46,762 nt of DNA from Ruminococcus sp. Its GTDB lineage: Bacteria > Bacillota > Clostridia > Oscillospirales > Ruminococcaceae. Shown piece after piece: positions 26,729 to 35,464 of this stretch. The notes under the pieces are model-generated. The model had not been told where the DNA came from and did not search any database. It saw nothing but the letters and a program-made list of their open reading frames with translations. The position numbers were made by a program, and so were the translations under genes. The stretch is taken from positions 1-46,762 of the forward strand of contig JAFTYF010000070.1 in the NCBI GenBank assembly GCA_017461395.1, written 5' to 3'. Position 1 is the stretch's first letter. Each line of letters opens with the position of its first letter.

Positions 26729-27481
26729 ATGACTAATATAGCAATATGCGGCGCTAACGGAAAAATGGGCAGAACCATTTACAGCTGCATAAAAGAGCGT
26801 GAGGACTGCACAGTTATCGCCGGTATTGACCTTTATACCGAGCAGTATGCTGATTTCCCGATAGTCGATTCCGCTGAAAAGCTTCCGGTAAAACCAGACG
26901 TCATCATTGACTTTTCAAATCCTGCTTCTCTAGACGGACTCCTTGACTACTGCCTTTCAGCAGGAGTTCCGCTTGTAGTGGCTTCAACTGGCTATAACGA
27001 CGAGCAGATCGCTAAAATCAAGGATGCCGCCGAGCAGATTCCGGTATTCTTTACTTTCAATATGTCGCTTGGAATCAATCTGCTTGTTCAGCTCGCGAAA
27101 AAGGCTGCCGCTGTTCTTGGCGGACAGTTTGATATTGAGATCGTTGAAAAGCACCACAACCAGAAAATCGACGCTCCGAGCGGTACGGCTATCATGCTTG
27201 CAAATGCGATCAACGAAACTCTCGACAACTCGAAGCACTACGTTTACGATCGTCACTCACGCCGTCAGAAGCGCGAAAAATCCGAGATCGGTATGCACGC
27301 TATCAGAGGCGGTACTATCGTTGGCGAGCACGATGTAATCTTCGCCGGCCATGACGAGGTGATCACGCTTTCACACTCTGCGGCTTCAAAAACCGTTTTC
27401 GCAGAGGGTTCCATAAATGCCGCTGTTTTCCTGAAAGATCAAGAAGCAGGACTTTACGATATGTCCGCAGTTTTAGGCTAA
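26729..27481 (+). CDS. dapB: 4-hydroxy-tetrahydrodipicolinate reductase
   Basis: The 250-residue NAD(P)H-dependent enzyme shows the Rossmann loop GANGKMGRTI (8-17), the DFSNP segment, and the family signature EKHHNQKIDAPSGTA with catalytic His and Lys. It acts directly on the DapA product. TTAAGGAGG gives a very strong ribosome site. It is third in the lysine operon and followed by a thioesterase gene 12 bases later. Confidence 0.97.
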   Translation: MTNIAICGANGKMGRTIYSCIKEREDCTVIAGIDLYTEQYADFPIVDSAEKLPVKPDVIIDFSNPASLDGLLDYCLSAGVPLVVASTGYNDEQIAKIKDAAEQIPVFFTFNMSLGINLLVQLAKKAAAVLGGQFDIEIVEKHHNQKIDAPSGTAIMLANAINETLDNSKHYVYDRHSRRQKREKSEIGMHAIRGGTIVGEHDVIFAGHDEVITLSHSAASKTVFAEGSINAAVFLKDQEAGLYDMSAVLG

Positions 27482-27493
27482 GGAGGAATTGCA

Positions 27494-27895
27494 ATGGTAT
27501 CACCTGAGGAGCTTGAAAGAGTTCGGAAATTCTTCAGAAATGATCTCTTCGCAACCGAAGCCGGAGCATTTATTGAGGAAATTGATGATCACTACGCAAA
27601 GGTAAGCCTTTCACTGAACGAGCACCACAAAAATGCAGCCGGCGGAATCATGGGTGGTGTATATTTCACACTTGCAGATTTCGCATTTGCCGTTGCCGCA
27701 AACTGGCAGAGAGTAGGTACGGTTTCGATAAATACCGATATTTCGTTTATCGGCGTTCCGAAAACTGATAGGATCTTCGCTGAAACAGAGCTTCTGAAAA
27801 ACGGCAGAACTACTTGCTGCTATAACGTCAGCGTGTACGACGAGGATAATAATCCCGTTGCTGCGGTGAAATTTCTTGGATTCAATAAGGTATAA
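27494..27895 (+). CDS. PaaI-family hotdog thioesterase
   Basis: The 133-residue protein matches the single-hotdog PaaI/YdiI group: NEHHKNAAGGIMGGVYFTLADFAFAVA contains the conserved glycine-rich helix and Asp used in catalysis, and INTDISFIGVP is the following strand. Members hydrolyse acyl-CoA thioesters; the substrate here is unknown. It follows dapB by 12 bases with GGAGGAATT before its ATG and shares its terminator, so it is probably transcribed with the lysine genes, although no functional link is obvious. Confidence 0.88.
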   Translation: MVSPEELERVRKFFRNDLFATEAGAFIEEIDDHYAKVSLSLNEHHKNAAGGIMGGVYFTLADFAFAVAANWQRVGTVSINTDISFIGVPKTDRIFAETELLKNGRTTCCYNVSVYDEDNNPVAAVKFLGFNKV

Positions 27896-27906
27896 AAGCA
27901 TCTGAA

Positions 27907-27928
27907 GGGGCGAACACAGTTCGCCCCT
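27907..27928. repeat. Repeat module C after the thioesterase gene
   Basis: GGGGCGAACACAGTTCGCCCCT in two arms: GGGGCGAAC pairs with GTTCGCCCC over a four-base loop. Confidence 0.78.
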
Positions 27929-27963
27929 GCAAATTGCCGCTTAAAATAATGTTTACGCAAATT

Positions 27964-27996
27964 AATGCGCCCCTCATAACGAAGGGCGCATTTTTT
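27964..27996 (+). terminator. Terminator of the lysine operon
   Basis: AATGCGCCC (27964-27972) and GGGCGCATT (27984-27992) form a nine-pair stem that runs into a T tract. It also lies directly after the convergent minus-strand gene and may serve both. Confidence 0.88.
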
Positions 27997-28006
27997 ATGT
28001 ATTGAA

Positions 28007-28390
28007 TTATTCCTCTGTTTCAGGCTCGATAACAGGAGCATCCGGAGCATTCTTACGAACACTTTCGATACCGTTCTTGCAGCTGTCTTTCTTTACATAG
28101 CCTTCACTTGCAGCGATAATTTCGCCGTTTCTTGCTTTAAGACGGAATCTGAATTCGCCTGCCTTATCCTTGTAGATCTCGAACTTAGGGTGCTTCTGTT
28201 CCTCGAAGCCCTCAACTGTCTGATCCTCGATATTAGCAACGGGAGCGTTCTTAGCAACGCTTGCAGTTCCGTTTTTGCAGCTTTCGAGACTTGAATAAAC
28301 CTCTCCGCCTGTAGCTATAACTTCTCCGTTACCAGCTTTAAGACTGAATGTATAACCTGTTTTAGTCTGTTTAATAACAAATTTTCCCAT
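28007..28390 (-). CDS. DUF1508 (YegP-like) protein with two repeats
   Basis: The 127-residue protein consists of two copies of the DUF1508 unit, at about 1-48 (GKFVIKQTKTGYTFSLKAGNGEVIATGGEVY) and 67-117 (PKFEIYKDKAGEFRFRLKARNGEIIAASEGY), each followed by SCKNGxxSVxKNAP. The family is small, widespread and of unknown function. It has a perfect sigma-A promoter (TTGACA-17-TATAAT) and AAAGGATG upstream, suggesting strong, constitutive expression. Confidence 0.9.
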   Translation of the reverse strand: MGKFVIKQTKTGYTFSLKAGNGEVIATGGEVYSSLESCKNGTASVAKNAPVANIEDQTVEGFEEQKHPKFEIYKDKAGEFRFRLKARNGEIIAASEGYVKKDSCKNGIESVRKNAPDAPVIEPETEE

Positions 28391-28427
28391 TATTTACGCA
28401 TCCTTTCTGAATGAATTAATATATCAT

Positions 28428-28456
28428 ATTATACTATTTTATTCGTGATTTGTCAA
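28428..28456 (-). promoter_or_regulatory. Consensus sigma-A promoter of the DUF1508 gene
   Basis: On the minus strand TTGACA (28451-28456) and TATAAT (28428-28433) are exactly 17 bases apart. Confidence 0.87.
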
Positions 28457-28485
28457 TAGTTTTTGCACATTTTTTGTTATTGGAT

Positions 28486-28500
28486 GCAGCATTACGCTGC
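28486..28500. repeat. Repeat palindrome GCAGCATTACGCTGC
   Basis: A variant of the GCAGCGTGACGCTGC palindrome, 11 bases from the stop codon of the GGDEF gene. Confidence 0.6.
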
Positions 28501-28510
28501 CGCAGATTCC

Positions 28511-30421
28511 TCACGTTGCATTTTCAGAACGTCTGGAATTCTTCTTTTTCTTCTTTATTTCGTACATCTTATCATCAGCCTGCTTGATAAGGCTATACAG
28601 CGTATCGCTGTCATCCGGAACAGCCAGAACACTTCCTACGCTTGCGGAAAGAGTATACGGTTTCTTGATGATCGAATTTATGCTGTCAAGCTTTGCATTG
28701 ATTCTCCTTGCAAGAGCTTCAGGACTTCCCTCAGTTGCATTCGTATCAAAGATAACGAATTCATCGCCGCCGAAACGAGCGCATATCGCTGTTTTTTCAC
28801 AGCATTCATTGATGATTCCGGCAAGTCGCTGGATAGCGAAATCACCCTCGTTATGACCGTAGTTGTCGTTGATGAACTTAAGTCCGTCCATATCAACAAA
28901 GCTGAGCATGATACAGCTCTTATTCTTCACACAGTCCTTGTACATATCGTCAGCATGAGTAATAAAGCCGTTTCTGTTGTAGATATTGCACAGCGGATCA
29001 ATGACATAAATCTTGTTCAGCTCATCCATAGCCTTATTGAGGTGGAAAAGCTTGCGGATATTCTCGATAGAATTGCTGATAGCCATAGTAAGAGTATGGC
29101 AAAGAAGGCTGCTTACGGGGAAATCTCCGTTGGTGATTATGCAGTAACCCTGACATCTCTCACGGAAATGCAGCGGCATGAAGTAACTGATATTTCCTCC
29201 GGTAGTCTGCTGTTCAGGGTACATATAATAGCTTGGGAAGTATCCTTTTGAGCGTCTTTCGCCATTATCCCAGATAAGCGGAGCTGATATAAAGCGTGAA
29301 TATGAACCGCCGTTTTCTCCTGAAATATCGGGGATACTGTATGCTTCCTGCCAATCCTCAGTGAGACATACACAGAATTTTTCGCAGTCAAGCTCCTCGA
29401 TAAAATCAGCGATAACGTTCATGTGCTCCTCAGGAGTTTCAGTTTCTGCGAGCCTTGCAGTAAGGCGGTTAAGCATGGAAATATTAGCGTGTGAGCTTTC
29501 TGTATTATGATAGATTCTTTTCTTAAATTCCCTGTAATCGTCAGGAGATTCAGACTTACAGCCGCAGCTTTCCGAGAAAACAGGATAAGCCTCAAGAACT
29601 GTACTTTTCTTCGGTTTTCCGTCGTTTAAGATATCGTAGATAATACTGCAAGCCTTATAGCCGGATGTAAAGAGTGGTCTTTTTACTGAAGTCAGTGCAG
29701 GACAGAAGTTTCTTGCATTGAACGTATAGTCGAAGCCGGTAACGATAACATCCTCCGGCACTCTGTATCCGAGCTTCTGGAGAGCCGAAACGGCTGTAAG
29801 AGCCATAGCGTCATTGGCGCAGATAAATGCGTCCGGCAGAGGAAGTCCTGATTCAGCAAACTCCTCAACAGCCTGTTTTCCGTCGCGGCTTCTGAATTCG
29901 CCAAAGAATACTCTTTTCTGATCAACCTCAAGATCGCACTTATTCATGACCTTAAGGAATGCTTCGTATCTGTCTCTTGCCTCCGGATTTGAAAGAGGTC
30001 CGGAGATAAAATTAATGACCTTTGCGCCGTGCTCATTGATAACGTGATAAACTATTTCCTCCATTGCAGAGCTGTTGTCGATGCAGATATCGTACATATC
30101 CTGATATTCGTTATTGTCGATAACTACTGCCGGAATACCGGCTTTCCGTACCCTTTCCACAATGTTTGCCTTAATTTCCGGATCACAGATAGTATTTTCC
30201 ATAAGCAAAACGCCGTCGAAGCGTGTGAAATCAACGAGATTATAGATAGAATATTCGCCTATATCAAAGCTTCTGCTGGCGAGCATACCACCGAAAGCTG
30301 CAAAGTACGAAACATTCACTTCATTTTCACGGGCGAATCTGTTGATTCCGCTTATGATATTGCTCTGATATTCTTCATCCGGACCGGCTAACATAACCGC
30401 AATATTAAGTATCTTTTCCAT
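28511..30421 (-). CDS. Cytosolic diguanylate cyclase with a LacI-type sugar-binding sensor domain
   Basis: The start at 30421 (636 residues, MEKILNIAVMLAG) is chosen for AGAAGGTG upstream. Residues 1-290 form a periplasmic-binding-protein-like domain of the LacI/GalR regulator type (SGPLSNPEARDRYEAF, FICANDAMALTAVSALQKLG, VTGFDYTFNARNF), but there is no DNA-binding helix-turn-helix, signal peptide or membrane segment, so it is cytosolic. A middle region (about 310-460) may be a GAF-like or helical linker. Residues 475-625 are a GGDEF domain with intact FVDMDGLKFINDNYGH and GGDEF at 551-555. The RxxD inhibitory site is replaced by EKTA (542-545). It probably makes c-di-GMP in response to an intracellular sugar or nucleoside. 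It is divergent from three solute-binding lipoproteins, suggesting a shared carbohydrate signal. Confidence 0.9.
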   Translation of the reverse strand: MEKILNIAVMLAGPDEEYQSNIISGINRFARENEVNVSYFAAFGGMLASRSFDIGEYSIYNLVDFTRFDGVLLMENTICDPEIKANIVERVRKAGIPAVVIDNNEYQDMYDICIDNSSAMEEIVYHVINEHGAKVINFISGPLSNPEARDRYEAFLKVMNKCDLEVDQKRVFFGEFRSRDGKQAVEEFAESGLPLPDAFICANDAMALTAVSALQKLGYRVPEDVIVTGFDYTFNARNFCPALTSVKRPLFTSGYKACSIIYDILNDGKPKKSTVLEAYPVFSESCGCKSESPDDYREFKKRIYHNTESSHANISMLNRLTARLAETETPEEHMNVIADFIEELDCEKFCVCLTEDWQEAYSIPDISGENGGSYSRFISAPLIWDNGERRSKGYFPSYYMYPEQQTTGGNISYFMPLHFRERCQGYCIITNGDFPVSSLLCHTLTMAISNSIENIRKLFHLNKAMDELNKIYVIDPLCNIYNRNGFITHADDMYKDCVKNKSCIMLSFVDMDGLKFINDNYGHNEGDFAIQRLAGIINECCEKTAICARFGGDEFVIFDTNATEGSPEALARRINAKLDSINSIIKKPYTLSASVGSVLAVPDDSDTLYSLIKQADDKMYEIKKKKKNSRRSENAT

Positions 30422-30494
30422 TTTTGACACCTTCTGTCCAAAAAAATAATCGTGTGGCATTTCTGCCGTAACGTACATTCCGTATATTTCTTTA

Positions 30495-30503
30495 ATTATA
30501 ACA
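30495..30503 (-). promoter_or_regulatory. Extended -10 promoter of the GGDEF gene
   Basis: TGTTATAAT on the minus strand is an extended -10 element; no good -35 is present, so activation by a regulator is possible. Confidence 0.55.
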
Positions 30504-30598
30504 CAACTTCGCAAATAATAAAAGTGTTTTATTAATTTTTGTAAGTTTGCACATGATATCAATGATTCTTTTGTGCACTCCTACAAATTACAGATTTT

Positions 30599-30661
30599 TT
30601 TCGTCTATTTTGCTTTTGAAAATCACTTATTTATAGATATTGCTATATAAAACAGACGAAA
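30599..30661 (+). promoter_or_regulatory. Promoter of the lipoprotein trio within a 13-base inverted repeat
   Basis: TTTCGTCTATTTT (30599-30611) and AAAACAGACGAAA (30649-30661) are an inverted repeat with one mismatch. Between them TGCTATATA (30641-30649) is an extended -10 element. The repeat brackets the promoter as a pair of operator half-sites would; alternatively it is coincidental. The second arm overlaps the ribosome-site region. Confidence 0.5.
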
Positions 30662-30673
30662 GGAAGTTCTGCC

Positions 30674-33004
30674 ATGAAAAAAATTCTTACTGTTATATCT
30701 GCTGCCGCTGTATGCGTTTCCGTTTTTTCGTGCGGTGCAAAAAAATCATCCGATACTCCGGAAGCCACGGTACAGGCTTTTTCTGCTGAAAAACTCAACG
30801 GCGCTGTTTATAAAAAGAATACGATAAAGCTCCCCGAAGAACTCCGGATAATCTACAGCATGAAGCCATTTAACGGTTCATCCGAGTATTTTCTCATTGG
30901 CTCCGGAGATGACGGTACAGGCTTCTGGGCTGCCAACGCTGACCTAACGTCATTCCGCAGACTTCCACTTGACATAATTCCAACCGGATTTTCATACGAC
31001 TGCGACATCATTGAGGACGGAACTGTTGTTGCATTTTCTGCCGGCGAAAACGGAGATTTCCGGCTGTCTGCGTACTCACTTGACGGCACCGTGATATCCG
31101 ATGAAAATGTCCGTGATTACTACTTTTCCTCCGAATCGCCTGTTTCCGTCACAGGAATTGCAAGCGACGGAAATATCGCTGTTGTTTGTCTTGACGGAAA
31201 TTACGAGATTTTCGCCATGAACGGAACTCACATCTGCGCACTTACGCTGAACGAGGGCGAAATTGCAGAAAATATCGGCAAGGACAGCGGCGGAAATCTC
31301 ATCTGCGCCGTCAGAACAGAGGACGAAAAGCTCCAGCTGCGTCGTATCACCTCAGACGGAAAAACTGAGGACAACGGTATTACCTACGATATCACCGAGA
31401 CCATACAGACAGGAATAACCGCCGGCAGCGGCGATTATGCGATGTTTCTGCGCTCCATGACTACTATATACGGCATAAAAAAGAGCGATTCCTCGCCGGA
31501 AGCTCTTTTCAGCCTGAACGGCGCCGGTCTGTCCGCTGATTCAATCGCCGGAGCCGCTATGGACACAGACGGAAATTTCATCATCCCCGAAATCAAATAC
31601 AGCACGGGAACAAGCACTGTGAAGAAATACATCCCCTGTACCGCAGAGGAGCTTGAAAATATTCCGGCTATAACAGTGGGAATGACATGGCAGAGCAACG
31701 ATATATCGCAGATGGCAGAGATTTTCAACGAGAGCCGCAGCGATTGCCGCATAGAAATGAAAATCTATAACGGCGAAGACTACGACAAAATGAGCGACGA
31801 GATTACTCAGGACGCTCTTTCCGGAAATCTGCCGGATATCATCAGAGGAACATCTCTCGGCAGTCTCGATCTTCTGAAAAATGAGGCTCTATGCGACCTC
31901 TATGAGTTCATTGACAAGGACGATACCCTCACCCGTGACGCTTTTCTGCCGGAATATCTCGCTGAAATCGACGGCTGGTACGGCGGACACATTTACAATA
32001 TCCCGAACTTTTTCCGGATAAAGCTCCCCTACACGGCGAAATCGAAGTTCCTTGACGGAATCGAAACATGGGATACAGCCGCTTTTCTTGACGTTGTGGA
32101 GTCAATTCCCGCCGGAATGAAGCCGGATATCAACCTGACATACGAAAGTGATACTCAGGTCAACCGCCGTCAGATGCTCTTTGTCGATCACTGGATGGAT
32201 TACGAAACACTTGAATGTTCCTTCGATACACCGGAATTCGCACGGTATATTGAATTCTGCAAAAAGGGAATTCCGGCTGAGGAATACGTTGAAATTCCGG
32301 ATGATGAGCAGATAAAGCGTCAGGAGGAGCTTGCAACTGCCTTCGTTGATGAAAAAATACTGTTCACCGAGCCGCAGCTGCTCAGCTATTCCAACTACCT
32401 TATTTTAAAAGAGCACACCTTTGCCGGCGTTGATTTCGGCTTTATGGGAAATATCGGCTCCGGCGGCGCTCCGGCGATAGAAGCCTACTTCTCCGATGCA
32501 CTCTCTATCACAAAGGACTGCTCAGACAAGGATGCCGCATGGGATTTCATAAAAATGTTCTACACCGACGAGTACTACAATTCTGCCTATGAGGGCGGTT
32601 ACGGATTTCCTGTGACGGTCAGCGGAATGGAAGATTTCCGTGAAAAAGAGAAGTCGCCGAGAGAATACAAATACGATGAAGCCCTTAAAGATTACGGCGG
32701 AGTGGCGGTTCACAGCGGAAAAACAGACGAAAACGGCAATATGGTATTCGACAGGCTCGGCTATGTGGACGACAAAATAATTGCCGAAACTGATGCTCTC
32801 ATAAGTGCGGCGAAGTTCCCGAAAAAGACGGTTTCACTTCCTGTCAGCGGAAGCTTCGAGGAAATGAACAACTTCTACAATGAATTCTATGGCATTTACT
32901 TCGAGGAAACAGACCGATTTTTCCACGGAGAAATCACAGCCGAGGAGTGCGGATATATGCTCCAGAACAGATACTCAATTTATCTTTCCGAGAACTTCGG
33001 ATAA
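30674..33004 (+). CDS. Lipoprotein with N-terminal repeat domain and C-terminal solute-binding domain, paralogue 1
   Basis: The 776-residue protein starts with a lipoprotein signal ending in VFSC, so Cys20 would be lipidated. Residues about 40-325 are built of repeated beta-type units (TGIASDGNIAVVCLDGNYEIF, GKDSGGNLICAVRTEDEKLQLRRI, GDYAMFLRSMTTIYGIK) resembling propeller blades. From about 333 a family-1-type extracellular solute-binding protein begins (PAITVGMTWQSNDISQMAEIFN, TQDALSGNLPDIIRG, LCDLYEFIDKDDTL, DKDAAWDFIKMFYTDE). It heads a three-gene tandem array separated by 27 and 15 bases. No ABC permease or ATPase gene adjoins, so it may serve a distant transporter or act as a surface sensor or binder. 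It has GAAAGGAAG upstream. Confidence 0.87.
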   Translation: MKKILTVISAAAVCVSVFSCGAKKSSDTPEATVQAFSAEKLNGAVYKKNTIKLPEELRIIYSMKPFNGSSEYFLIGSGDDGTGFWAANADLTSFRRLPLDIIPTGFSYDCDIIEDGTVVAFSAGENGDFRLSAYSLDGTVISDENVRDYYFSSESPVSVTGIASDGNIAVVCLDGNYEIFAMNGTHICALTLNEGEIAENIGKDSGGNLICAVRTEDEKLQLRRITSDGKTEDNGITYDITETIQTGITAGSGDYAMFLRSMTTIYGIKKSDSSPEALFSLNGAGLSADSIAGAAMDTDGNFIIPEIKYSTGTSTVKKYIPCTAEELENIPAITVGMTWQSNDISQMAEIFNESRSDCRIEMKIYNGEDYDKMSDEITQDALSGNLPDIIRGTSLGSLDLLKNEALCDLYEFIDKDDTLTRDAFLPEYLAEIDGWYGGHIYNIPNFFRIKLPYTAKSKFLDGIETWDTAAFLDVVESIPAGMKPDINLTYESDTQVNRRQMLFVDHWMDYETLECSFDTPEFARYIEFCKKGIPAEEYVEIPDDEQIKRQEELATAFVDEKILFTEPQLLSYSNYLILKEHTFAGVDFGFMGNIGSGGAPAIEAYFSDALSITKDCSDKDAAWDFIKMFYTDEYYNSAYEGGYGFPVTVSGMEDFREKEKSPREYKYDEALKDYGGVAVHSGKTDENGNMVFDRLGYVDDKIIAETDALISAAKFPKKTVSLPVSGSFEEMNNFYNEFYGIYFEETDRFFHGEITAEECGYMLQNRYSIYLSENFG

Positions 33005-33031
33005 TACAATTTAATAAGAAAGGAAACCAAA

Positions 33032-35449
33032 ATGAAAAAAATAATTGCTCTTATATCTGCGCTTGCAGTCTGCACTTCCGCTTTTTCGTGCAGTAAAAAA
33101 TCCGATAAAAAGGAGGATTCCCCAAAATCCTACACTGCCGACCAAATGGGAAATATCGGCTACAGAAAAAATTCCATTGATCTGCCCGACGGCGTTTCCA
33201 TGATTTACCTCGTGGAAGCCTTCGACAACTGCTCGAAATACTACCTCGTCTGCTCCGGCGGAACCGGTGCGGAAATATGGCTTACAGAGTCCGATTTCAC
33301 GACCTTTAAGAAGATCGACTGTCCCGACTTTGATACCGGAATTTCCTATATGCTCGACGCCGCCAGTGACGGAACTATCGTGACCTTCGTCAACGAGGTA
33401 AGCTACGGCGATCTTCCGGATCCTGATCCAACTTCACCTGACTACAATCAGGAGGAATACGATGCCGCCGCTGAGTACAAATTCGTTGTATCGTCCTTCT
33501 CCCCTGACGGCAAGCTGATTTCACGCAATGACGTTCAGGATTTCGGAGTTCTTCCGGAGCAGATGACGCAGATAACCGAATGTGTCTCTGACGGAAAGAC
33601 AGTTATTGTTACCATTGACGGCTCAACAGAAGTATTCACAATCAACGGAGAATATCTCGGTCAGCTTTCTGCCGGCGAGGGCGAAACTATCGAGAATACC
33701 GGCAAGGATTCCAGCGGAAGCCTTATTGCCGCCGTCCGTACAGGTGCGGAAACTGTACAGCTCCGGAAAATAAACGAAAAAGGCGGGCTTGAAAGCAGTT
33801 CCGTTACATATAATCTCTCAGAAACCGTCTACGGCGAAATTCAGCCGGGTTGGGGCGATTACACCATGTTTGTCCGCTCTATGACTACAATTTATGGAAT
33901 ACGCTCCGGCGACAGCTCAATCGTTCCGCTTTTCAGTATCAATAAAGCCGGACTTAATTCGAGCAATTTCTCGAACTTTGCCATGTGCACTGACGGAATT
34001 TTTGCCATTCCTGTGGTAAGCTACAGTAACTGGACGTGCAGTCTCAAACGCTTTGTGCCGTGCGATCCCGCCGAGCTTGAAAATATCCCGACCATTACAG
34101 TCGGCATTGCCGGCAGAGATCTTCCGCTTGAGGACTACATCGCCATTTTCAACGACGACAATCAGGATTATCAGGTATCTTTAAAAACATACGGCGGAAA
34201 TGATGTTTCCAACGATGTTGTCACTGAACAGATAACTCAGGACGCTCTTGCCGGTGAACTTCCCGATATAATCGCCGCAGATCAGCTCAACGGAATGCTT
34301 GCTGATTTTGATACCGTTAAAATGGAGGTTCTCTGCGATTTATACGAGTTCATGGACAAAGATGATACTCTCACCCGTGAAGCCTTCATTCCGAGCGTGC
34401 TCAATCACATCGACTATAATTTTGACGGTCATGCGTATCTTCTGCCCGAAAGCTTTAATCTGCGGCTGAAAAATACGGCAAAAACCGAGCACATCGGCGA
34501 CATAGACGAGTGGAATTTAAGCACATATATGGATCTTGCGGAGAATCCTCCGGAGACACTGGCAGATGGCTTCGACAGCCAGCACAAAACTCAGTGGGAG
34601 CGACTTTACGTTGATAATATGGATCTTATCGACTTCAGAAAAGCTGAATGTCACTTTGATTCGCCGGACTTCATCCGTGCGCTTAAATACGCATACGAGG
34701 GCGAGCCATACGATATGACTCAGCAGTACACCTCCCCTGAGGAGGAAGTGGATCCGGACGAGGAACAGCGTGGATATTCCTATGCAATCAGAGAGGATCG
34801 TAAACTTTTCAGCCATGTTTATCTTTACGACTACAAGAGCTTTCTCCGCTTCCGTGACGGTGAATTCGGCGGCGAGCCATACACGATTCTCGGTGAATTC
34901 GGTGCAGAGAAAAACAAGGCAAATATCACCACCGACTGTACTTCCTACGGAATCACAAAAACGTCGGAAAACAAAGAGCTTGCATGGGAATTCATCAAGC
35001 ATATGCTCAGTGACGACTACATCGAGCATCACATCCTCACAAGCAGAAATCACTGGGGACATTATTTCTCCCCGACTATCAGCGGAAACAAGCTTATTGC
35101 CGAAGCCCAGAAGCTTCCGGAGGATCACACCTATGACCCGACTCTTGCCGATTACGGCGGAATTGTCTATAATACATGGACAAAGAACGATGAAGGAAAT
35201 TACATCTATGAGTATCTCGGCTACGTTGATGATGAAATTATTGCTGAGGTTGACGAGCTTATAGCCAATGCGCTCCCGACCTATGAGCTTTCATTGTACG
35301 GCAATTTCACAGAGCTTGAAGCAGGTGAAACCTTCTACATATTCAACGAGGAAATCGAGCGTTTCTTCCACGGCGAGACAACTGCCGAAGAATGTGCATC
35401 AGTTCTTCAAGACCGCATTTCGATATACCTCTCCGAAAATTACGACTAA
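33032..35449 (+). CDS. Lipoprotein with N-terminal repeat domain and C-terminal solute-binding domain, paralogue 2
   Basis: The 805-residue paralogue has signal lipobox AFSC with Cys20, the same N-terminal repeat domain (with an extra acidic loop, DLPDPDPTSPDYNQEEYDAA) and a C-terminal solute-binding domain starting about 352 (PTITVGIAGRDLPLEDYIAIFNDD). Shared marker segments with its neighbours include FMRSMTTIYGI-type, ALAGELPDI, LCDLYEFMDKDDTLTREAF, AECHFDSPDF and the terminal RFFHGETTAEECASVLQDRISIYLSENYD. It lies 27 bases after paralogue 1 with AAAGGAAA as ribosome site. Divergence between copies is large, so duplication is old and the ligands probably differ. Confidence 0.87.
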   Translation: MKKIIALISALAVCTSAFSCSKKSDKKEDSPKSYTADQMGNIGYRKNSIDLPDGVSMIYLVEAFDNCSKYYLVCSGGTGAEIWLTESDFTTFKKIDCPDFDTGISYMLDAASDGTIVTFVNEVSYGDLPDPDPTSPDYNQEEYDAAAEYKFVVSSFSPDGKLISRNDVQDFGVLPEQMTQITECVSDGKTVIVTIDGSTEVFTINGEYLGQLSAGEGETIENTGKDSSGSLIAAVRTGAETVQLRKINEKGGLESSSVTYNLSETVYGEIQPGWGDYTMFVRSMTTIYGIRSGDSSIVPLFSINKAGLNSSNFSNFAMCTDGIFAIPVVSYSNWTCSLKRFVPCDPAELENIPTITVGIAGRDLPLEDYIAIFNDDNQDYQVSLKTYGGNDVSNDVVTEQITQDALAGELPDIIAADQLNGMLADFDTVKMEVLCDLYEFMDKDDTLTREAFIPSVLNHIDYNFDGHAYLLPESFNLRLKNTAKTEHIGDIDEWNLSTYMDLAENPPETLADGFDSQHKTQWERLYVDNMDLIDFRKAECHFDSPDFIRALKYAYEGEPYDMTQQYTSPEEEVDPDEEQRGYSYAIREDRKLFSHVYLYDYKSFLRFRDGEFGGEPYTILGEFGAEKNKANITTDCTSYGITKTSENKELAWEFIKHMLSDDYIEHHILTSRNHWGHYFSPTISGNKLIAEAQKLPEDHTYDPTLADYGGIVYNTWTKNDEGNYIYEYLGYVDDEIIAEVDELIANALPTYELSLYGNFTELEAGETFYIFNEEIERFFHGETTAEECASVLQDRISIYLSENYD

Positions 35450-35464
35450 CGAAAGGATGATACT

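Noticed and set aside
28463-29251. Open frame of 262 residues on the plus strand
   Set aside because: Antisense to the GGDEF domain, whose motifs are intact on the other strand.
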